A model generated the notes under the pieces. The model saw only the letters and a program-made list of their open reading frames with translations, was not told where the DNA came from and ran no database searches. A program made the position numbers and the translations under genes. 64,000 bases of DNA, from the NCBI RefSeq assembly GCF_013463155.1, contig NZ_CP040781.1:992001-1056000 (forward strand), given 5' to 3'. The stretch is from Staphylococcus sp. 17KM0847 (lineage in GTDB: Bacteria > Bacillota > Bacilli > Staphylococcales > Staphylococcaceae). Positions within the stretch are counted from its first letter, which is position 1. Every line of letters begins with the position of its first letter. Positions 22,086-31,386 of the stretch are shown here, in pieces.

Positions 22086-22397
22086 ATGGCTATTGCAGAT
22101 GTTGTTGTTATCCCAGTAGGTACAGAAGGACCAAGCGTCAGCAAATATATTGCAGAGATTCAAACCAAACTTGAAACATTTAAAAAAGAAGGTAAAATTG
22201 ACTATCAACTTACACCAATGAACACGCTTATTGAAGGAGACTTGAAAGATTTATTTGAAGTGATTCAAGCGATTCATGAATTGCCGTTTAATAAAGGATT
22301 AGATCGAGTTTGTACAAATATTCGCATTGATGATCGCCGCGATATTTCTCGTAAAATGAACGATAAACTTGTATCAGTACAAAAACACTTACAGTAA
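22086..22397 (+). CDS. yqgV: MTH1187/YqgV family thiamine-binding protein (DUF77)
   Basis: 103 aa, ferredoxin-like fold family; ADVVVIPVGTEGPSVSKYIAEI and MNTLIEGDLKDLFEVIQAIHE match YkoF/YqgV-type proteins, some of which bind thiamine. Whether it binds thiamine here is inference. It lies 7 nt after glcK, within the same operon. Confidence 0.87.
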   Translation: MAIADVVVIPVGTEGPSVSKYIAEIQTKLETFKKEGKIDYQLTPMNTLIEGDLKDLFEVIQAIHELPFNKGLDRVCTNIRIDDRRDISRKMNDKLVSVQKHLQ

Positions 22398-22422
22398 ACT
22401 TAGGATAAAGATAGGAGATAAA

Positions 22423-23049
22423 ATGATGCAACTTTCTTCTTTAACTTTAGGATTTGTAGAAACGAATACTTACTTTGTTGAAAATAGCACTGAACTTATT
22501 CTTATTGATCCGGCTGGAGAACCAGATAAGATATTGAAAAAAATAGCTTCTATTGATAAGCCTCTAATTGCTATTTTATTAACACATGCTCACTTCGACC
22601 ATATTGCAGCATTAGACGCTATTTTATCCCAATACCAAGTTCCTGTGTATATGCACAAGAACGAAATAGACTTCTTAACAAACCCAAATAAAAATGGTTC
22701 AGCAAAATTTCAATCCTATGGTTTACCCATAATAACCAGTACGGCAACACCTGAGATATTAGATGAAGGACATTATGAAATCGGTCATTTTTCAATAGAT
22801 GTCTTACACACACCTGGACATTCACCAGGAAGTTTAACTTATGTCTTTGAATCTTTTGCTATTGTTGGGGACACTTTGTTCAACAATGGTATTGGTCGTA
22901 CAGACCTTTATAAAGGTGATTACGAAACTTTAATTGATTCCATTCAAGATAAGATTTTTGAACTGGATGAGGATTTACCACTTTATCCGGGACATGGTGC
23001 ATCGACAACCGTAGCAGCAGAGTATTTAAATCCTTATTTAAATGGATAA
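22423..23049 (+). CDS. yqgX: MBL-fold metallohydrolase (YqgX, glyoxalase II-like)
   Basis: 208 aa beta-lactamase-fold hydrolase. Metal motif THAHFDH (about residues 53-59), then TPGHSPG, VGDTLF and the late GHG in YPGHGAST complete the dinuclear metal site. Related proteins are bacillithiol-dependent or glyoxalase II-like hydrolases; the substrate is not fixed by sequence. ATG 22423 (or 22426) follows ATAGGAGATAA; earlier in-frame codons from 22369 lie in yqgV. It closes the yqg operon just before the 23.08-kb hairpin. Confidence 0.9.
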   Translation: MMQLSSLTLGFVETNTYFVENSTELILIDPAGEPDKILKKIASIDKPLIAILLTHAHFDHIAALDAILSQYQVPVYMHKNEIDFLTNPNKNGSAKFQSYGLPIITSTATPEILDEGHYEIGHFSIDVLHTPGHSPGSLTYVFESFAIVGDTLFNNGIGRTDLYKGDYETLIDSIQDKIFELDEDLPLYPGHGASTTVAAEYLNPYLNG

Positions 23050-23074
23050 TTTTTTGTATTTGAATAAGTAATCC

Positions 23075-23114
23075 AATCACTTCTTACGTGTATATATGTA
23101 AGAGGTGATTTTTT
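23075..23114 (+). terminator. Terminator-like hairpin that contains the comGA ribosome binding site
   Basis: AATCACTTCTTAC (23075-23087) pairs with GTAAGAGGTGATT (23098-23110, one G-U) around a 10-nt loop, then TTTTTT ends directly at the comGA ATG (23115). It reads as the terminator of the yqg operon, but its 3' arm is the comGA ribosome site AGAGGTGAT, so in a readthrough or upstream-started transcript it would hide that site. Confidence 0.8.
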
Positions 23115-24089
23115 ATGCAATTACTGTTAGATACTGTCGTACAGTTTGCGTTACAGAAACAAGCATCTGACATTCATTTTATTCCGTCTCAGTCACAAGT
23201 AGAAGTCAAATTACGCATTAAAGACGAATTATCTTTATATGACACATTAAACCTAGAAACCTACCAACGCTTATTAACATTACTTAAATTTCAAGCAGGA
23301 CTGGATATCTCATCTCGTCACAAAGCACAAAGTGGGCGTTACATTTATCATTATGAAAATTTATACTATTTACGCGTTTCGACATTACCTTTAAATCTTG
23401 GCACTGAGAGTTGTGTTATTCGCATTACACCACAATATTTTCAATCGGAGACTTCAGATCATGCACATGATATGGGGTATATTATGGAGAAAAAACAGGG
23501 ACTTATACTCTTTAGTGGTCCAACAGGCTCAGGTAAAAGCACACTTATGTATCAAATGGTACTTTATGCGAAACAAAAACTTAATTTAAACGTCATTACC
23601 ATTGAAGATCCTGTGGAAAGAATATTAAATGGCGTGACGCAAATATCAGTCAATGAAAAAGCAGATATCACTTACAATGCATCACTCAAAGCAATATTAC
23701 GTTGTGATCCAGATGTAATTTTAATTGGAGAAATCCGCGATCGTACTATTGCTAAAGAAGTATTACAAGCGAGTTTAAGCGGGCATCTCGTGTTATCTAC
23801 AATACATGCCAATGACTGCGCAGGGGTATTACTTCGCTTGATTGAGATGGGCATATCGAAGCAAGACTTAATTCAATCATTAAATCTGATTATCAATCAA
23901 AGACTTATCACGAATACACATCGTCAACGTCAATTAGTATATGAAACGATGACACAACCACAAATTGAACATTTTTTATGCAATCAATTTCAACTACCTG
24001 AAAATTTTACAAGTTTAGATGATAAACTCAAAAAGTTAGAACAAGAAGGTGTAATTCATGCAACGACACTTCGCAAATATAAAAAATAG
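23115..24089 (+). CDS. comGA: ComGA, competence pseudopilus assembly ATPase
   Basis: Type II/IV secretion-type ATPase that powers assembly of the DNA-uptake pseudopilus at the inner face of the membrane. 324 aa; Walker A GPTGSGKST (about residues 136-144), Asp box ITIEDPVER, Walker B DVILIGEIRD and His box STIHAND. It lacks the long N-terminal domain of PilB/GspE, as usual for ComGA. First gene of comGA-GG; its stop overlaps comGB by 32 nt. Expression in staphylococci needs SigH; I could not identify the promoter. Confidence 0.95.
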   Translation: MQLLLDTVVQFALQKQASDIHFIPSQSQVEVKLRIKDELSLYDTLNLETYQRLLTLLKFQAGLDISSRHKAQSGRYIYHYENLYYLRVSTLPLNLGTESCVIRITPQYFQSETSDHAHDMGYIMEKKQGLILFSGPTGSGKSTLMYQMVLYAKQKLNLNVITIEDPVERILNGVTQISVNEKADITYNASLKAILRCDPDVILIGEIRDRTIAKEVLQASLSGHLVLSTIHANDCAGVLLRLIEMGISKQDLIQSLNLIINQRLITNTHRQRQLVYETMTQPQIEHFLCNQFQLPENFTSLDDKLKKLEQEGVIHATTLRKYKK

Positions 24090-25125
24090 ACGCACCATTG
24101 GTTATATCAAATCACATCACCTTCTCATTATGGATCGAGTCAACCAATTGCTGCAACACGGCTTTACATTTGTGGAGGCGATTCAATTTGTCTACCAACA
24201 ACTTCACGTAGATCATAGTGACTACACAGAAAAGTTTAATACCCTGTTAAATAGTGGTGCTTCCTGTTACGAAATCTTCAAGTTTCTAAAATATCCTCAA
24301 GTTATTTTAATGCAATTATACTTTGCTGAAAAATATGGTGTTTTGACCGACACATTAACACAATGTCTTATTTATTATAAAAAGCATAAGACACTTAAAA
24401 GTCAATTTATTAAAGCGCTTCAATACCCTATTATTCTAATGATTATCTTTTTCATTTTAATCACAATACTCAATGCAACAGTAATGCCTGAGTTCGATTA
24501 TATGTATGATGCAATGGCAATCGAACAATCTCTCTTACAATTAACGCTAAGCGCTTTTATTTCTCACTTTACAAGTATTTTTCTCATCATTTTTATATTC
24601 GGATTAGTCACGTATGTCTTATTTCGACATTGGTTGCAACAGCGTTCTATGCAACAACAAATTAATATCCTCACACATTTACCACTATTCAATCGTTATT
24701 TTAGATTATTTATGACATATCAAATGTCACAACAATTTGTCTTATTTTTCAAGAATGGGATTACCATGAATGATATTGTACAAATTTATCTTGAACAAGA
24801 AGAGAGTCATTTTTTAAAGTATATTGGTGAAAAACTAAAAACAGATATTCAAAAAGGAGATACTTTTTCAAATATCTTATCTCATCTTAATTGCTTTGAG
24901 GCTAACTTTATTGATTATATTGAGCAGGGAGAGCATCGAGATAAACTTGATATTGAGTTATCAATTTACAATAAATTCATTATGGATCATATACAATCCT
25001 TTATCAAAAAGCATATTAGTTTAATTCAACCCATTATGTTTGCATTTATAGGGGCACTAGTTATGGCTGTGTATCTCGTTATGATGTTGCCCATATTTGA
25101 AATGATGCAATCTATCCAGCAATAG
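24058..25125 (+). CDS. comGB: ComGB, competence pseudopilus membrane platform protein
   Basis: Polytopic GspF/PilC family protein, 355 aa, with three hydrophobic segments near residues 122-147, 167-190 and 328-352 and two T2SSF repeats. It anchors ComGA and the pilins in the membrane. ATG 24058 follows AGAAGGTG inside the end of comGA, so the genes are coupled. An 11-nt gap to comGC holds AGGAGGCG. Confidence 0.9.
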   Translation: MQRHFANIKNRRTIGYIKSHHLLIMDRVNQLLQHGFTFVEAIQFVYQQLHVDHSDYTEKFNTLLNSGASCYEIFKFLKYPQVILMQLYFAEKYGVLTDTLTQCLIYYKKHKTLKSQFIKALQYPIILMIIFFILITILNATVMPEFDYMYDAMAIEQSLLQLTLSAFISHFTSIFLIIFIFGLVTYVLFRHWLQQRSMQQQINILTHLPLFNRYFRLFMTYQMSQQFVLFFKNGITMNDIVQIYLEQEESHFLKYIGEKLKTDIQKGDTFSNILSHLNCFEANFIDYIEQGEHRDKLDIELSIYNKFIMDHIQSFIKKHISLIQPIMFAFIGALVMAVYLVMMLPIFEMMQSIQQ

Positions 25126-25136
25126 GAGGCGTTTTT

Positions 25137-25457
25137 ATGAAAAGATATATTTTGAAACTACGACAAAATAAGGCTTTTACGCTCATTGAAATGTTACTCG
25201 TTCTGCTTATCATTAGTGTACTACTTGTACTCATTATCCCAAATATTTCGAAACAAACAGATCATATTCAAAAGACGGGATGTAAAGCACAATTGAAACT
25301 TGTAGATAGTCAGATAGAAGCATATACTTTAAAGTTTAGTCAACCACCGAATACAATAGAGGACCTTGTTAGAGAAGGCTATATTAAAGAAAGTCAAAAA
25401 AATTGTAAAACGGGACAAACCATTTCTATCAGAGATGGTGAAGCTGTTGCATCATAA
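25137..25457 (+). CDS. comGC: ComGC, major competence pseudopilin
   Basis: 106 aa prepilin. Class III signal KAFTLIEMLLVLLIIS: a short basic leader, Phe at +1, Glu at +5 and a hydrophobic stretch to residue ~35. The -1 residue is Ala rather than the common Gly, as also recalled for S. aureus ComGC. Two Cys (C46 and C90 region, TGCKAQ and KNCKTG) probably form the pilin disulfide. Start ATG 25137 after AGGAGGCG. It ends overlapping comGD by 23 nt. Confidence 0.93.
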   Translation: MKRYILKLRQNKAFTLIEMLLVLLIISVLLVLIIPNISKQTDHIQKTGCKAQLKLVDSQIEAYTLKFSQPPNTIEDLVREGYIKESQKNCKTGQTISIRDGEAVAS

Positions 25458-25881
25458 AAATGGTTTTACAATAATTGAAATGCTTATCGTTTTATCCATT
25501 ATTGCCTTATCTATTTTTCTCACACTATGTGTACCTAAACAGCTCAATTTATGGAATACAACAGACTACCAGATTAAACAACTTACAAGTAAAATTGATT
25601 ATTATCAATCATTAGCAATCAAAAATAAACAAACTGTCCTTCTGCTTTTTCGTCCTTATCAAAATGATATACGTATCGTACAACAAGATGGCACAAAATA
25701 TGATTTGATTCCATTGGACCCTTTGAAATTACAGAAAAGTAGTAACCTCCAGCGTTTGGCATTTAATGATAAAGGACATGTCACACATTTTGGAAGATTA
25801 GATTTTCAATATCAGAACAGTACATTTTCTTTAGTTTTTCACATTGAGCAAGGGAGGTACCGTATCATAAAGTATGAATAA
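25435..25881 (+). CDS. comGD: ComGD, minor competence pseudopilin
   Basis: 148 aa with a prepilin signal HKNGFTIIEMLIVLSIIALS: Gly-Phe processing site at about residues 10-11 and Glu +5. ATG 25435 is the likely start; it lies in the end of comGC with only a weak ribosome site (CAGAGATGG), so coupling is likely. The in-frame codons back to 25366 overlap comGC and look non-coding. Overlaps comGE by 8 nt. Confidence 0.87.
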   Translation: MVKLLHHKNGFTIIEMLIVLSIIALSIFLTLCVPKQLNLWNTTDYQIKQLTSKIDYYQSLAIKNKQTVLLLFRPYQNDIRIVQQDGTKYDLIPLDPLKLQKSSNLQRLAFNDKGHVTHFGRLDFQYQNSTFSLVFHIEQGRYRIIKYE

Positions 25882-26170
25882 CCATGGTCACACTTTTATA
25901 GACGCTCTATACGCATTCTTTATTGTTTCTTTTTTATGCTTTTCTATCCTGCCAATCATTAGACAATTAAATACTACGTACATCGATAAACAGCAAGAAA
26001 TCATCTTAAAAAGAACATTATATTATTATTTAAAAGATAGAGGACAACCAGAAAGGCGTGTCGAAATCGATACATTTACCATTTATCCGACGCAACAATC
26101 ATTGTGTATTAAACAAAGTACTTACAACAAGACATATTGTCTCCCAGTCAAACGGCTTCACAATGATTGA
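25874..26170 (+). CDS. comGE: ComGE, minor competence pseudopilin-like protein
   Basis: 98 aa, short leader then GHTFIDALYAFFIVSFLCFS, a pilin-like hydrophobic helix with Asp where Glu +5 is usual. The remaining domain is small with two Cys. Identified by position in the comG operon and the N-terminal pattern more than by sequence. ATG 25874 overlaps the comGD stop; its 3' end overlaps comGF by 113 nt. Confidence 0.8.
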   Translation: MNNHGHTFIDALYAFFIVSFLCFSILPIIRQLNTTYIDKQQEIILKRTLYYYLKDRGQPERRVEIDTFTIYPTQQSLCIKQSTYNKTYCLPVKRLHND

Positions 26171-26561
26171 ATCTCTTTTTTCATTATTTGTTCAACTGAT
26201 CATTGTGACACTCATTCCTCTGCTTCTTTTATCTCTTGCAAACTTTAAAAATACTTTTGCCAATGATGAAAGTTATACACATGAATTAATGGTAAAAGAA
26301 ATAGGAGATCAAATACACCATCCACATTTTAAAAGTTTAATGATTAAACAAAATACTTTGGAAGTAATACACCATCATCATGTTTATACGTATCGTTTGT
26401 CTCACTTGAAAATCATAAAAAAAGTCGACGGTCAAGGAAATATTACAATATTAAACGGTGTTAAAAAACTACAATTTACACAAATGAGTAAAAGACTCAT
26501 TCAAATCAATATGACTTATTGGCAAGGGAGGGTATGGCTTGAAAAATCTTTTATCGTCTAA
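26058..26561 (+). CDS. comGF: ComGF, minor competence pseudopilin-like protein
   Basis: 167 aa if it begins at GTG 26058; the prepilin-type site SNGFTMIESLFSLF then lies after a 33-residue leader. Codons between 26061 and the processing site contain no ATG, GTG or TTG, so this GTG is the only standard start that keeps the signal, although it has just AAAGG 1 nt upstream. The result is a 113-nt out-of-frame overlap with comGE. Membrane helix about residues 45-65, mature domain with beta-rich ending. Confidence 0.78.
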   Translation: MSKSIHLPFIRRNNHCVLNKVLTTRHIVSQSNGFTMIESLFSLFVQLIIVTLIPLLLLSLANFKNTFANDESYTHELMVKEIGDQIHHPHFKSLMIKQNTLEVIHHHHVYTYRLSHLKIIKKVDGQGNITILNGVKKLQFTQMSKRLIQINMTYWQGRVWLEKSFIV

Positions 26562-26736
26562 TCATGGTTTTACATTACCTCTTCTTTTTATTATTTTCAG
26601 TGCATACATGTTATTTCTTTCTTTTTTTATGACACTCTATGCTATAAAATTAAATACATTAGATGGACTATCTGATTATTATGACAACGAATTAAAACAT
26701 ACTTTACAAATGACAGAGAAAGAAGGGAAAATGTGA
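26539..26736 (+). CDS. comGG: ComGG, minor competence pseudopilin-like protein
   Basis: 65 aa from TTG 26539, which has AGGGAGGG at 6 nt. N-terminal NHGFTLPLLFIIFSAYMLFL gives a Gly-Phe site and one hydrophobic helix; Pro replaces the Glu +5 position, as is common in ComGG. Short and poorly conserved, assigned by position as seventh comG gene. It overlaps comGF by 23 nt and the aroK start by 4 nt. Confidence 0.75.
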   Translation: MKNLLSSNHGFTLPLLFIIFSAYMLFLSFFMTLYAIKLNTLDGLSDYYDNELKHTLQMTEKEGKM

Positions 26737-27257
26737 CGACTATTCACAAACCAATCATTTTTATAGGGTTTATGGGTGCCGGGAAAACAACGATCGGACA
26801 GACTTTGGCACAGAAATACAATTTGCGTTTTGTTGATTTGGATCTGTTTATTAGTGAATCAGAAAAGCGTTCAATTCCTGAAATTTTTCAAGATGAAGGT
26901 GAACAAGCATTTAGAAAATATGAGTATTACTATTTAAATAATGTCATCGACACTTATGATATTATTGCAACCGGTGGTGGAATTCTTACAAATGACCAAA
27001 CATTCAATTATTTAAAAACTGTGAATGCACATATTATTTGGCTAGATGCGCCATTCCCTCATTTGTATTCACGTATAAAAAATGACAATAATAGACCAAA
27101 TGCCGCTAACAAAGATGAAGCAGCCGTAAAAAGCTTGTATTATAAACGTATTTCACGATATAATGAAATCGCATTCAGCAAGATTGCAACAGATAACAGC
27201 TTTGAACAGATTCTTAATGAAATTGAAAAAGTATTATGCGCGAATGACCAATATTAG
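26733..27257 (+). CDS. aroK: Shikimate kinase
   Basis: Phosphorylates shikimate in aromatic amino acid synthesis. 174 aa; Walker A GFMGAGKTT (residues 12-20), substrate residues in VDLDLFI, ATGGGIL and lid arginine in NDNNRPNAA. The GTG start overlaps the comGG stop (GTGA), with AGAAAGAAGGG upstream. Thus a housekeeping gene follows a competence operon with no intergenic space; it probably has a promoter inside comG that I could not pin down. The stop codon abuts the glycine riboswitch. Confidence 0.94.
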   Translation: MTTIHKPIIFIGFMGAGKTTIGQTLAQKYNLRFVDLDLFISESEKRSIPEIFQDEGEQAFRKYEYYYLNNVIDTYDIIATGGGILTNDQTFNYLKTVNAHIIWLDAPFPHLYSRIKNDNNRPNAANKDEAAVKSLYYKRISRYNEIAFSKIATDNSFEQILNEIEKVLCANDQY

Positions 27258-27398
27258 AGAGAATGGTATAAGACCATCGCCGAAGGAGCAAGTAACATTT
27301 CGTTTATGAATCTCTCAGGCAAAAGGATAATATTGTGACGCATTCCTGAAGGTATCTCAACAGGGGAGTATTTAACTTTAAATGCTTCTCTGTTTTTT
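27257..27398 (+). promoter_or_regulatory. Glycine riboswitch (single aptamer) with terminator platform
   Basis: P1 GAGAGA (27257-27262) pairs with TCTCTC (27317-27322); the conserved core CGCCGAAGGAGCAA and AATCTCTCAGGCAAAAGGA are canonical. No second full aptamer follows, only a degenerate stretch with CCTGAAGG, consistent with the singlet plus ghost-aptamer type. The platform is a 15-bp hairpin with G-U pairs (27361-27392) and six T. Glycine binding should prevent termination and turn on gcvT-gcvPA-gcvPB. A TATTAT at 27232-27237 inside aroK may be its -10. Confidence 0.93.
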
Positions 27399-27421
27399 CA
27401 TTATTTATAGGAGGGTATGTT

Positions 27422-28513
27422 ATGACGGAAGAATTAAAACAAACACCACTCTATCAACAATATGTTGATGCAGGTGCAAAAATCGTAGAATTTGGTGGCT
27501 GGGCGATGCCAGTTCAATTTTCGAGCATTAAAGATGAACATAATGCAGTTCGTACAAAAGTAGGTTTATTCGACGTCAGTCATATGGGAGAAATCCTCGT
27601 TGAAGGTACACAAGCGTTAGCTTTGGCTCAATACGTACTTTCAAACGATGTGGAATTGTTAACAGATACAAAAGCGCAATACACATGTCTTTGTAATGAA
27701 AAAGGCGGTGTTATTGATGACCTTGTTGTATACAAATTGAGCAGTGAAAAATTATTGCTTGTTGTAAATGCAGCTAACACAGAAAAAGATTATGAATGGA
27801 TTAAAAAGCAAGCTGAAACATTTGATGTAGAAGTAACGAATGTTTCATCACAATATGGACAACTTGCCATTCAAGGTCCCGAAGCAAGACGTATTGTCCA
27901 AGAAAACACAGACGTTGATGTGAGTAGCATGGGCATGTTTGAATTCAAACAAAATGTTCAGCTCTTCGACAAAAATGTTATCTTATCGCAATCTGGCTAT
28001 ACAGGTGAAGATGGGTTTGAAATTTATTGCAAACATGATGATGTTGTAGATATTTGGCAAGCATTTTTACAATATGATGTTACACCATGCGGTTTGGGCG
28101 CACGTGATACATTGCGTTTGGAAGCAGGTTTACCATTACATGGTCAAGATTTATCAGAAGATATCACACCTTATGAAGGTGGCGTTGCTTTTGCAGCCAA
28201 ACCTTTAATCGAAGCAGATTTCATTGGAAAAACTGTTCTTAAAGACCATAAAGAAAATGGTGCTCCAAGACGCACAATCGGTATTCGTATGATTGATAAG
28301 GGGATTCCTCGTACAGGATATCCTATTTTAGATGCAGAAGGTCAAGAAATCGGCGTTGTTACATCTGGTACACAATCACCATCAACAGGTTATGCGATTG
28401 GTTTAGGTATGATTCAACGTGATGCTTTTGAAATGGGTAAAGAAATTCTCATTCAAGTGCGTAAACGCCAAGTGAAAGCACAAATCGTCAAGAAAAATCA
28501 AATCGAAAAATAA
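27422..28513 (+). CDS. gcvT: Glycine cleavage system T protein (aminomethyltransferase)
   Basis: Transfers the methylene of aminomethyl-lipoyl-H-protein to THF and releases ammonia. 363 aa with [19 protein letters not shown], the catalytic-region [21 protein letters not shown] and the C-terminal [11 protein letters not shown] domain. First gene under the glycine riboswitch; ATG after TAGGAGGGTATGT. H protein (gcvH) is not in the window. Confidence 0.96.
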   Translation: MTEELKQTPLYQQYVDAGAKIVEFGGWAMPVQFSSIKDEHNAVRTKVGLFDVSHMGEILVEGTQALALAQYVLSNDVELLTDTKAQYTCLCNEKGGVIDDLVVYKLSSEKLLLVVNAANTEKDYEWIKKQAETFDVEVTNVSSQYGQLAIQGPEARRIVQENTDVDVSSMGMFEFKQNVQLFDKNVILSQSGYTGEDGFEIYCKHDDVVDIWQAFLQYDVTPCGLGARDTLRLEAGLPLHGQDLSEDITPYEGGVAFAAKPLIEADFIGKTVLKDHKENGAPRRTIGIRMIDKGIPRTGYPILDAEGQEIGVVTSGTQSPSTGYAIGLGMIQRDAFEMGKEILIQVRKRQVKAQIVKKNQIEK

Positions 28514-28525
28514 GGGGTGGAAACA

Positions 28526-29872
28526 TTGAGTCATCGTTATATTCCATTAACTGAAAAAGATGAAAAAGAAATGTTAGAAACAATCGGTGTTAAATCAATT
28601 CAAGAGCTGTTTGGTGACGTTCCTGAAAATGTTTTACTAGACCGAGATTTAAATATTGCAGATTCAGAGCCTGAAACACAATTATTAAAGCGTTTAAACC
28701 AAGTGGCTCATAAAAACATTACTAAAGAAACACATACAAGCTTTTTAGGTGCTGGTGTTTATGATCATTATGCACCATCTGTTGTAGATGCAATGATATC
28801 ACGTTCAGAGTTTTATACGGCCTATACACCATATCAACCTGAAATTTCTCAAGGCGAATTACAAGCTATTTTTGAATTTCAAACAATGATTTGTGAGCTA
28901 ACGGGTATGGATGTTGCAAACTCTTCAATGTATGATGGTATGACAAGTTTTGCGGAAGCCTGCCTGTTAGCTTGGAGTAAAACAAAAAAACATAAAATTG
29001 TTGTATCAAAAGGATTACACTATCAAGCGCTTCAAGTTTTACACACATATTCAAAAATTAGAGACCAATATGAAGTAGTAGAGGTCGATTTGGACGGTAC
29101 AATTACTGACTTAGAAAAGTTAGAGGCAGCAGTAGATGAAGATACAGCAGCTGTTGCAGTGCAATATCCTAACTTCTTTGGCTCTATCGAAGACTTAGAA
29201 AAAATTCAATCATTTGTCGAAGGTACAAAAGCTTTATTTATCGTCTATGCAAATCCATTATCTCTCGGTCTTTTGACGCCTCCGGGTGAGTTTGGTGCAG
29301 ATATCGTTGTTGGTGATACACAAGTCTTTGGTATCCCATCACAATTTGGTGGACCACATTGTGGTTATTTCGCAACAACTAAAAAATTAATGCGTAAAGT
29401 ACCAGGACGCCTTGTAGGTCAAACACAGGATGATGATGGAAACCGTGGTTTTGTATTAACTTTACAAGCGCGTGAACAACATATTCGTCGTGAAACAGCA
29501 ACTTCAAATATTTGTTCTAACCAAGCACTCAACGCACTTGCTTCATCAATTGCAATGTCTGCATTAGGCAAACAAGGTCTTCAAGATATTGCAGAACAAA
29601 ATATGGAAAACGCGAATTATGCTAAGTCACAATTTGAATCAGCTGGTTTCGAAGTATTAGAAGGTATTTCATATAATGAATTCGTTGTGAAGTTTAGTCA
29701 TTCTATCGCTGATATTAACAAACAATTATTAACGCACAATATTATCGGTGGTTTTGATTTAAGTGTCATTGATGAAAAGTTTAGCAATCATATGCTTGTA
29801 GCAGTAACTGAATTGCGCACAAAAGCAGAGATTGATCATTTTGTGAAGAAAGCAGGTGAACTTAATGGCTAG
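28526..29872 (+). CDS. gcvPA: Glycine dehydrogenase (decarboxylating) subunit 1
   Basis: N-terminal half of P protein, 448 aa. TTG 28526 ([16 protein letters not shown]) is preferred: AGGGGTGG lies about 6 nt upstream and length fits; GTG 28517 overlaps that site. Conserved [26 protein letters not shown] and [12 protein letters not shown]. Works with gcvPB as an alpha2-beta2 PLP enzyme. Lies 12 nt after gcvT, overlaps gcvPB by 8 nt. Confidence 0.95.
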   Translation: MSHRYIPLTEKDEKEMLETIGVKSIQELFGDVPENVLLDRDLNIADSEPETQLLKRLNQVAHKNITKETHTSFLGAGVYDHYAPSVVDAMISRSEFYTAYTPYQPEISQGELQAIFEFQTMICELTGMDVANSSMYDGMTSFAEACLLAWSKTKKHKIVVSKGLHYQALQVLHTYSKIRDQYEVVEVDLDGTITDLEKLEAAVDEDTAAVAVQYPNFFGSIEDLEKIQSFVEGTKALFIVYANPLSLGLLTPPGEFGADIVVGDTQVFGIPSQFGGPHCGYFATTKKLMRKVPGRLVGQTQDDDGNRGFVLTLQAREQHIRRETATSNICSNQALNALASSIAMSALGKQGLQDIAEQNMENANYAKSQFESAGFEVLEGISYNEFVVKFSHSIADINKQLLTHNIIGGFDLSVIDEKFSNHMLVAVTELRTKAEIDHFVKKAGELNG

Positions 29873-31343
29873 TCAATCAAGTCCATTAATTTTCGAACGT
29901 TCAAAAGCAGGTCGATTTGCATATTCATTGCCACAAAAAGAAATCAATAATGGTGTTGCACATCAATTATTAGATGATAAATTTATTCGTAAAAATAAAG
30001 CAGAGTTCCCTGAAGTATCTGAATTAGACCTTATAAGACATTACACAGAACTTTCAAACAAAAACTTTGGTGTAGACTCAGGATTTTATCCACTTGGCTC
30101 ATGTACAATGAAGTACAATCCAAAAATCAATGAGAAAGTGGCACGTATTGCTGGTTTTACAGAATCTCATCCATTACAAGAAGTAGACCAAGTTCAAGGT
30201 TCTTTGGAAATTATTTATAGCTTACAAGAAGAGTTAAAAGAGATTACAGGTATGGATGAAATTTCTTTACAACCTGCAGCCGGTGCGCATGGTGAATGGA
30301 CAGCTTTAATGATTTTTAAAGCATATCATGCAAAAAATGGTGATACACAGCGTGATGAAGTGATAGTTCCTGACTCAGCACACGGTACAAATCCAGCTTC
30401 TGCCGTCTTTGCTGGTTTTAAAGCAGTAACTGTAAAGTCTAATGAAAAAGGCGAAGTAGATATTGATCACTTAAAAGAGCTAGTAAGTGATAAAACAGCA
30501 GCGATTATGTTAACTAATCCCAATACACTAGGTATTTTTGAAACGAATATTATGGAAATTCGAGATATTGTACATGAAGCAGGCGGTTTACTTTATTATG
30601 ATGGTGCAAACTTAAATGCCATCATGGATAAGGTGCGTCCGGGAGATATGGGCTTTGATGCAGTTCATCTCAACCTCCATAAAACATTTACTGGTCCACA
30701 TGGTGGTGGCGGTCCGGGTTCAGGTCCAATTGGTGTAAAAAAAGAACTTCGCCAATTTTTACCTAAGCCACTTGTAGTTAAAAATGGTGATCGCTTTGAA
30801 TATGATAATAACATTACACACTCAATTGGACGTGTAAAACCATTTTATGGTAACTTTGGAATTTATTTACGTGCCTATACTTATATCCGTACAATGGGTT
30901 ATAAGGGACTTAAAGAAGTATCGGAAGCGGCTGTGTTAAATGCTAACTATATGAAAGCACGTTTAAAAGATACATTTGTCATTCCATTTGATCAATATTG
31001 TAAACATGAGTTTGTTCTCAGTGGAACAAAACAGAAAAAACTGGGTGTTCGTACATTAGATATGGCAAAACGCTTGTTAGACTTTGGAGTTCATCCACCA
31101 ACAGTTTACTTCCCATTAATTGTGGATGAAGGCATGATGATTGAGCCAACAGAGACAGAATCTAAAGAAACATTAGATTACTTCTGTGATGCTTTAATTC
31201 AAATTGCAAAAGAAGCTGAAGAAAATCCAGATTATGTATTGGAAGCACCGCATACAACTATTATTGACCGTTTAGATGAAACAATGGCAGCACGTAAACC
31301 TGTTTTAAAGTTTGAAGGGTTAAAAGCTGAAAAGCACTCATAA
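29865..31343 (+). CDS. gcvPB: Glycine dehydrogenase (decarboxylating) subunit 2
   Basis: PLP-binding half of P protein, 492 aa; the PLP lysine is in [18 protein letters not shown]. Also [13 protein letters not shown] near the N-terminus. ATG 29865 ([10 protein letters not shown]) follows AGCAGGTGA within gcvPA; GTG 29856 is part of that site. Ends the gcv operon. The H protein it acts on requires lipoylation, to which the nearby lipM contributes. Confidence 0.95.
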   Translation: MASQSSPLIFERSKAGRFAYSLPQKEINNGVAHQLLDDKFIRKNKAEFPEVSELDLIRHYTELSNKNFGVDSGFYPLGSCTMKYNPKINEKVARIAGFTESHPLQEVDQVQGSLEIIYSLQEELKEITGMDEISLQPAAGAHGEWTALMIFKAYHAKNGDTQRDEVIVPDSAHGTNPASAVFAGFKAVTVKSNEKGEVDIDHLKELVSDKTAAIMLTNPNTLGIFETNIMEIRDIVHEAGGLLYYDGANLNAIMDKVRPGDMGFDAVHLNLHKTFTGPHGGGGPGSGPIGVKKELRQFLPKPLVVKNGDRFEYDNNITHSIGRVKPFYGNFGIYLRAYTYIRTMGYKGLKEVSEAAVLNANYMKARLKDTFVIPFDQYCKHEFVLSGTKQKKLGVRTLDMAKRLLDFGVHPPTVYFPLIVDEGMMIEPTETESKETLDYFCDALIQIAKEAEENPDYVLEAPHTTIIDRLDETMAARKPVLKFEGLKAEKHS

Positions 31344-31386
31344 AATACTAGATACATCTTCAAATTGTTCTAAATAAATGCGTAAA

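Noticed and set aside
27323..27360. Possible second glycine aptamer
   Set aside because: CCTGAAGG recalls the core, but the P1 partner and the CTCTCAGG segment are missing, so it is treated as a ghost aptamer.
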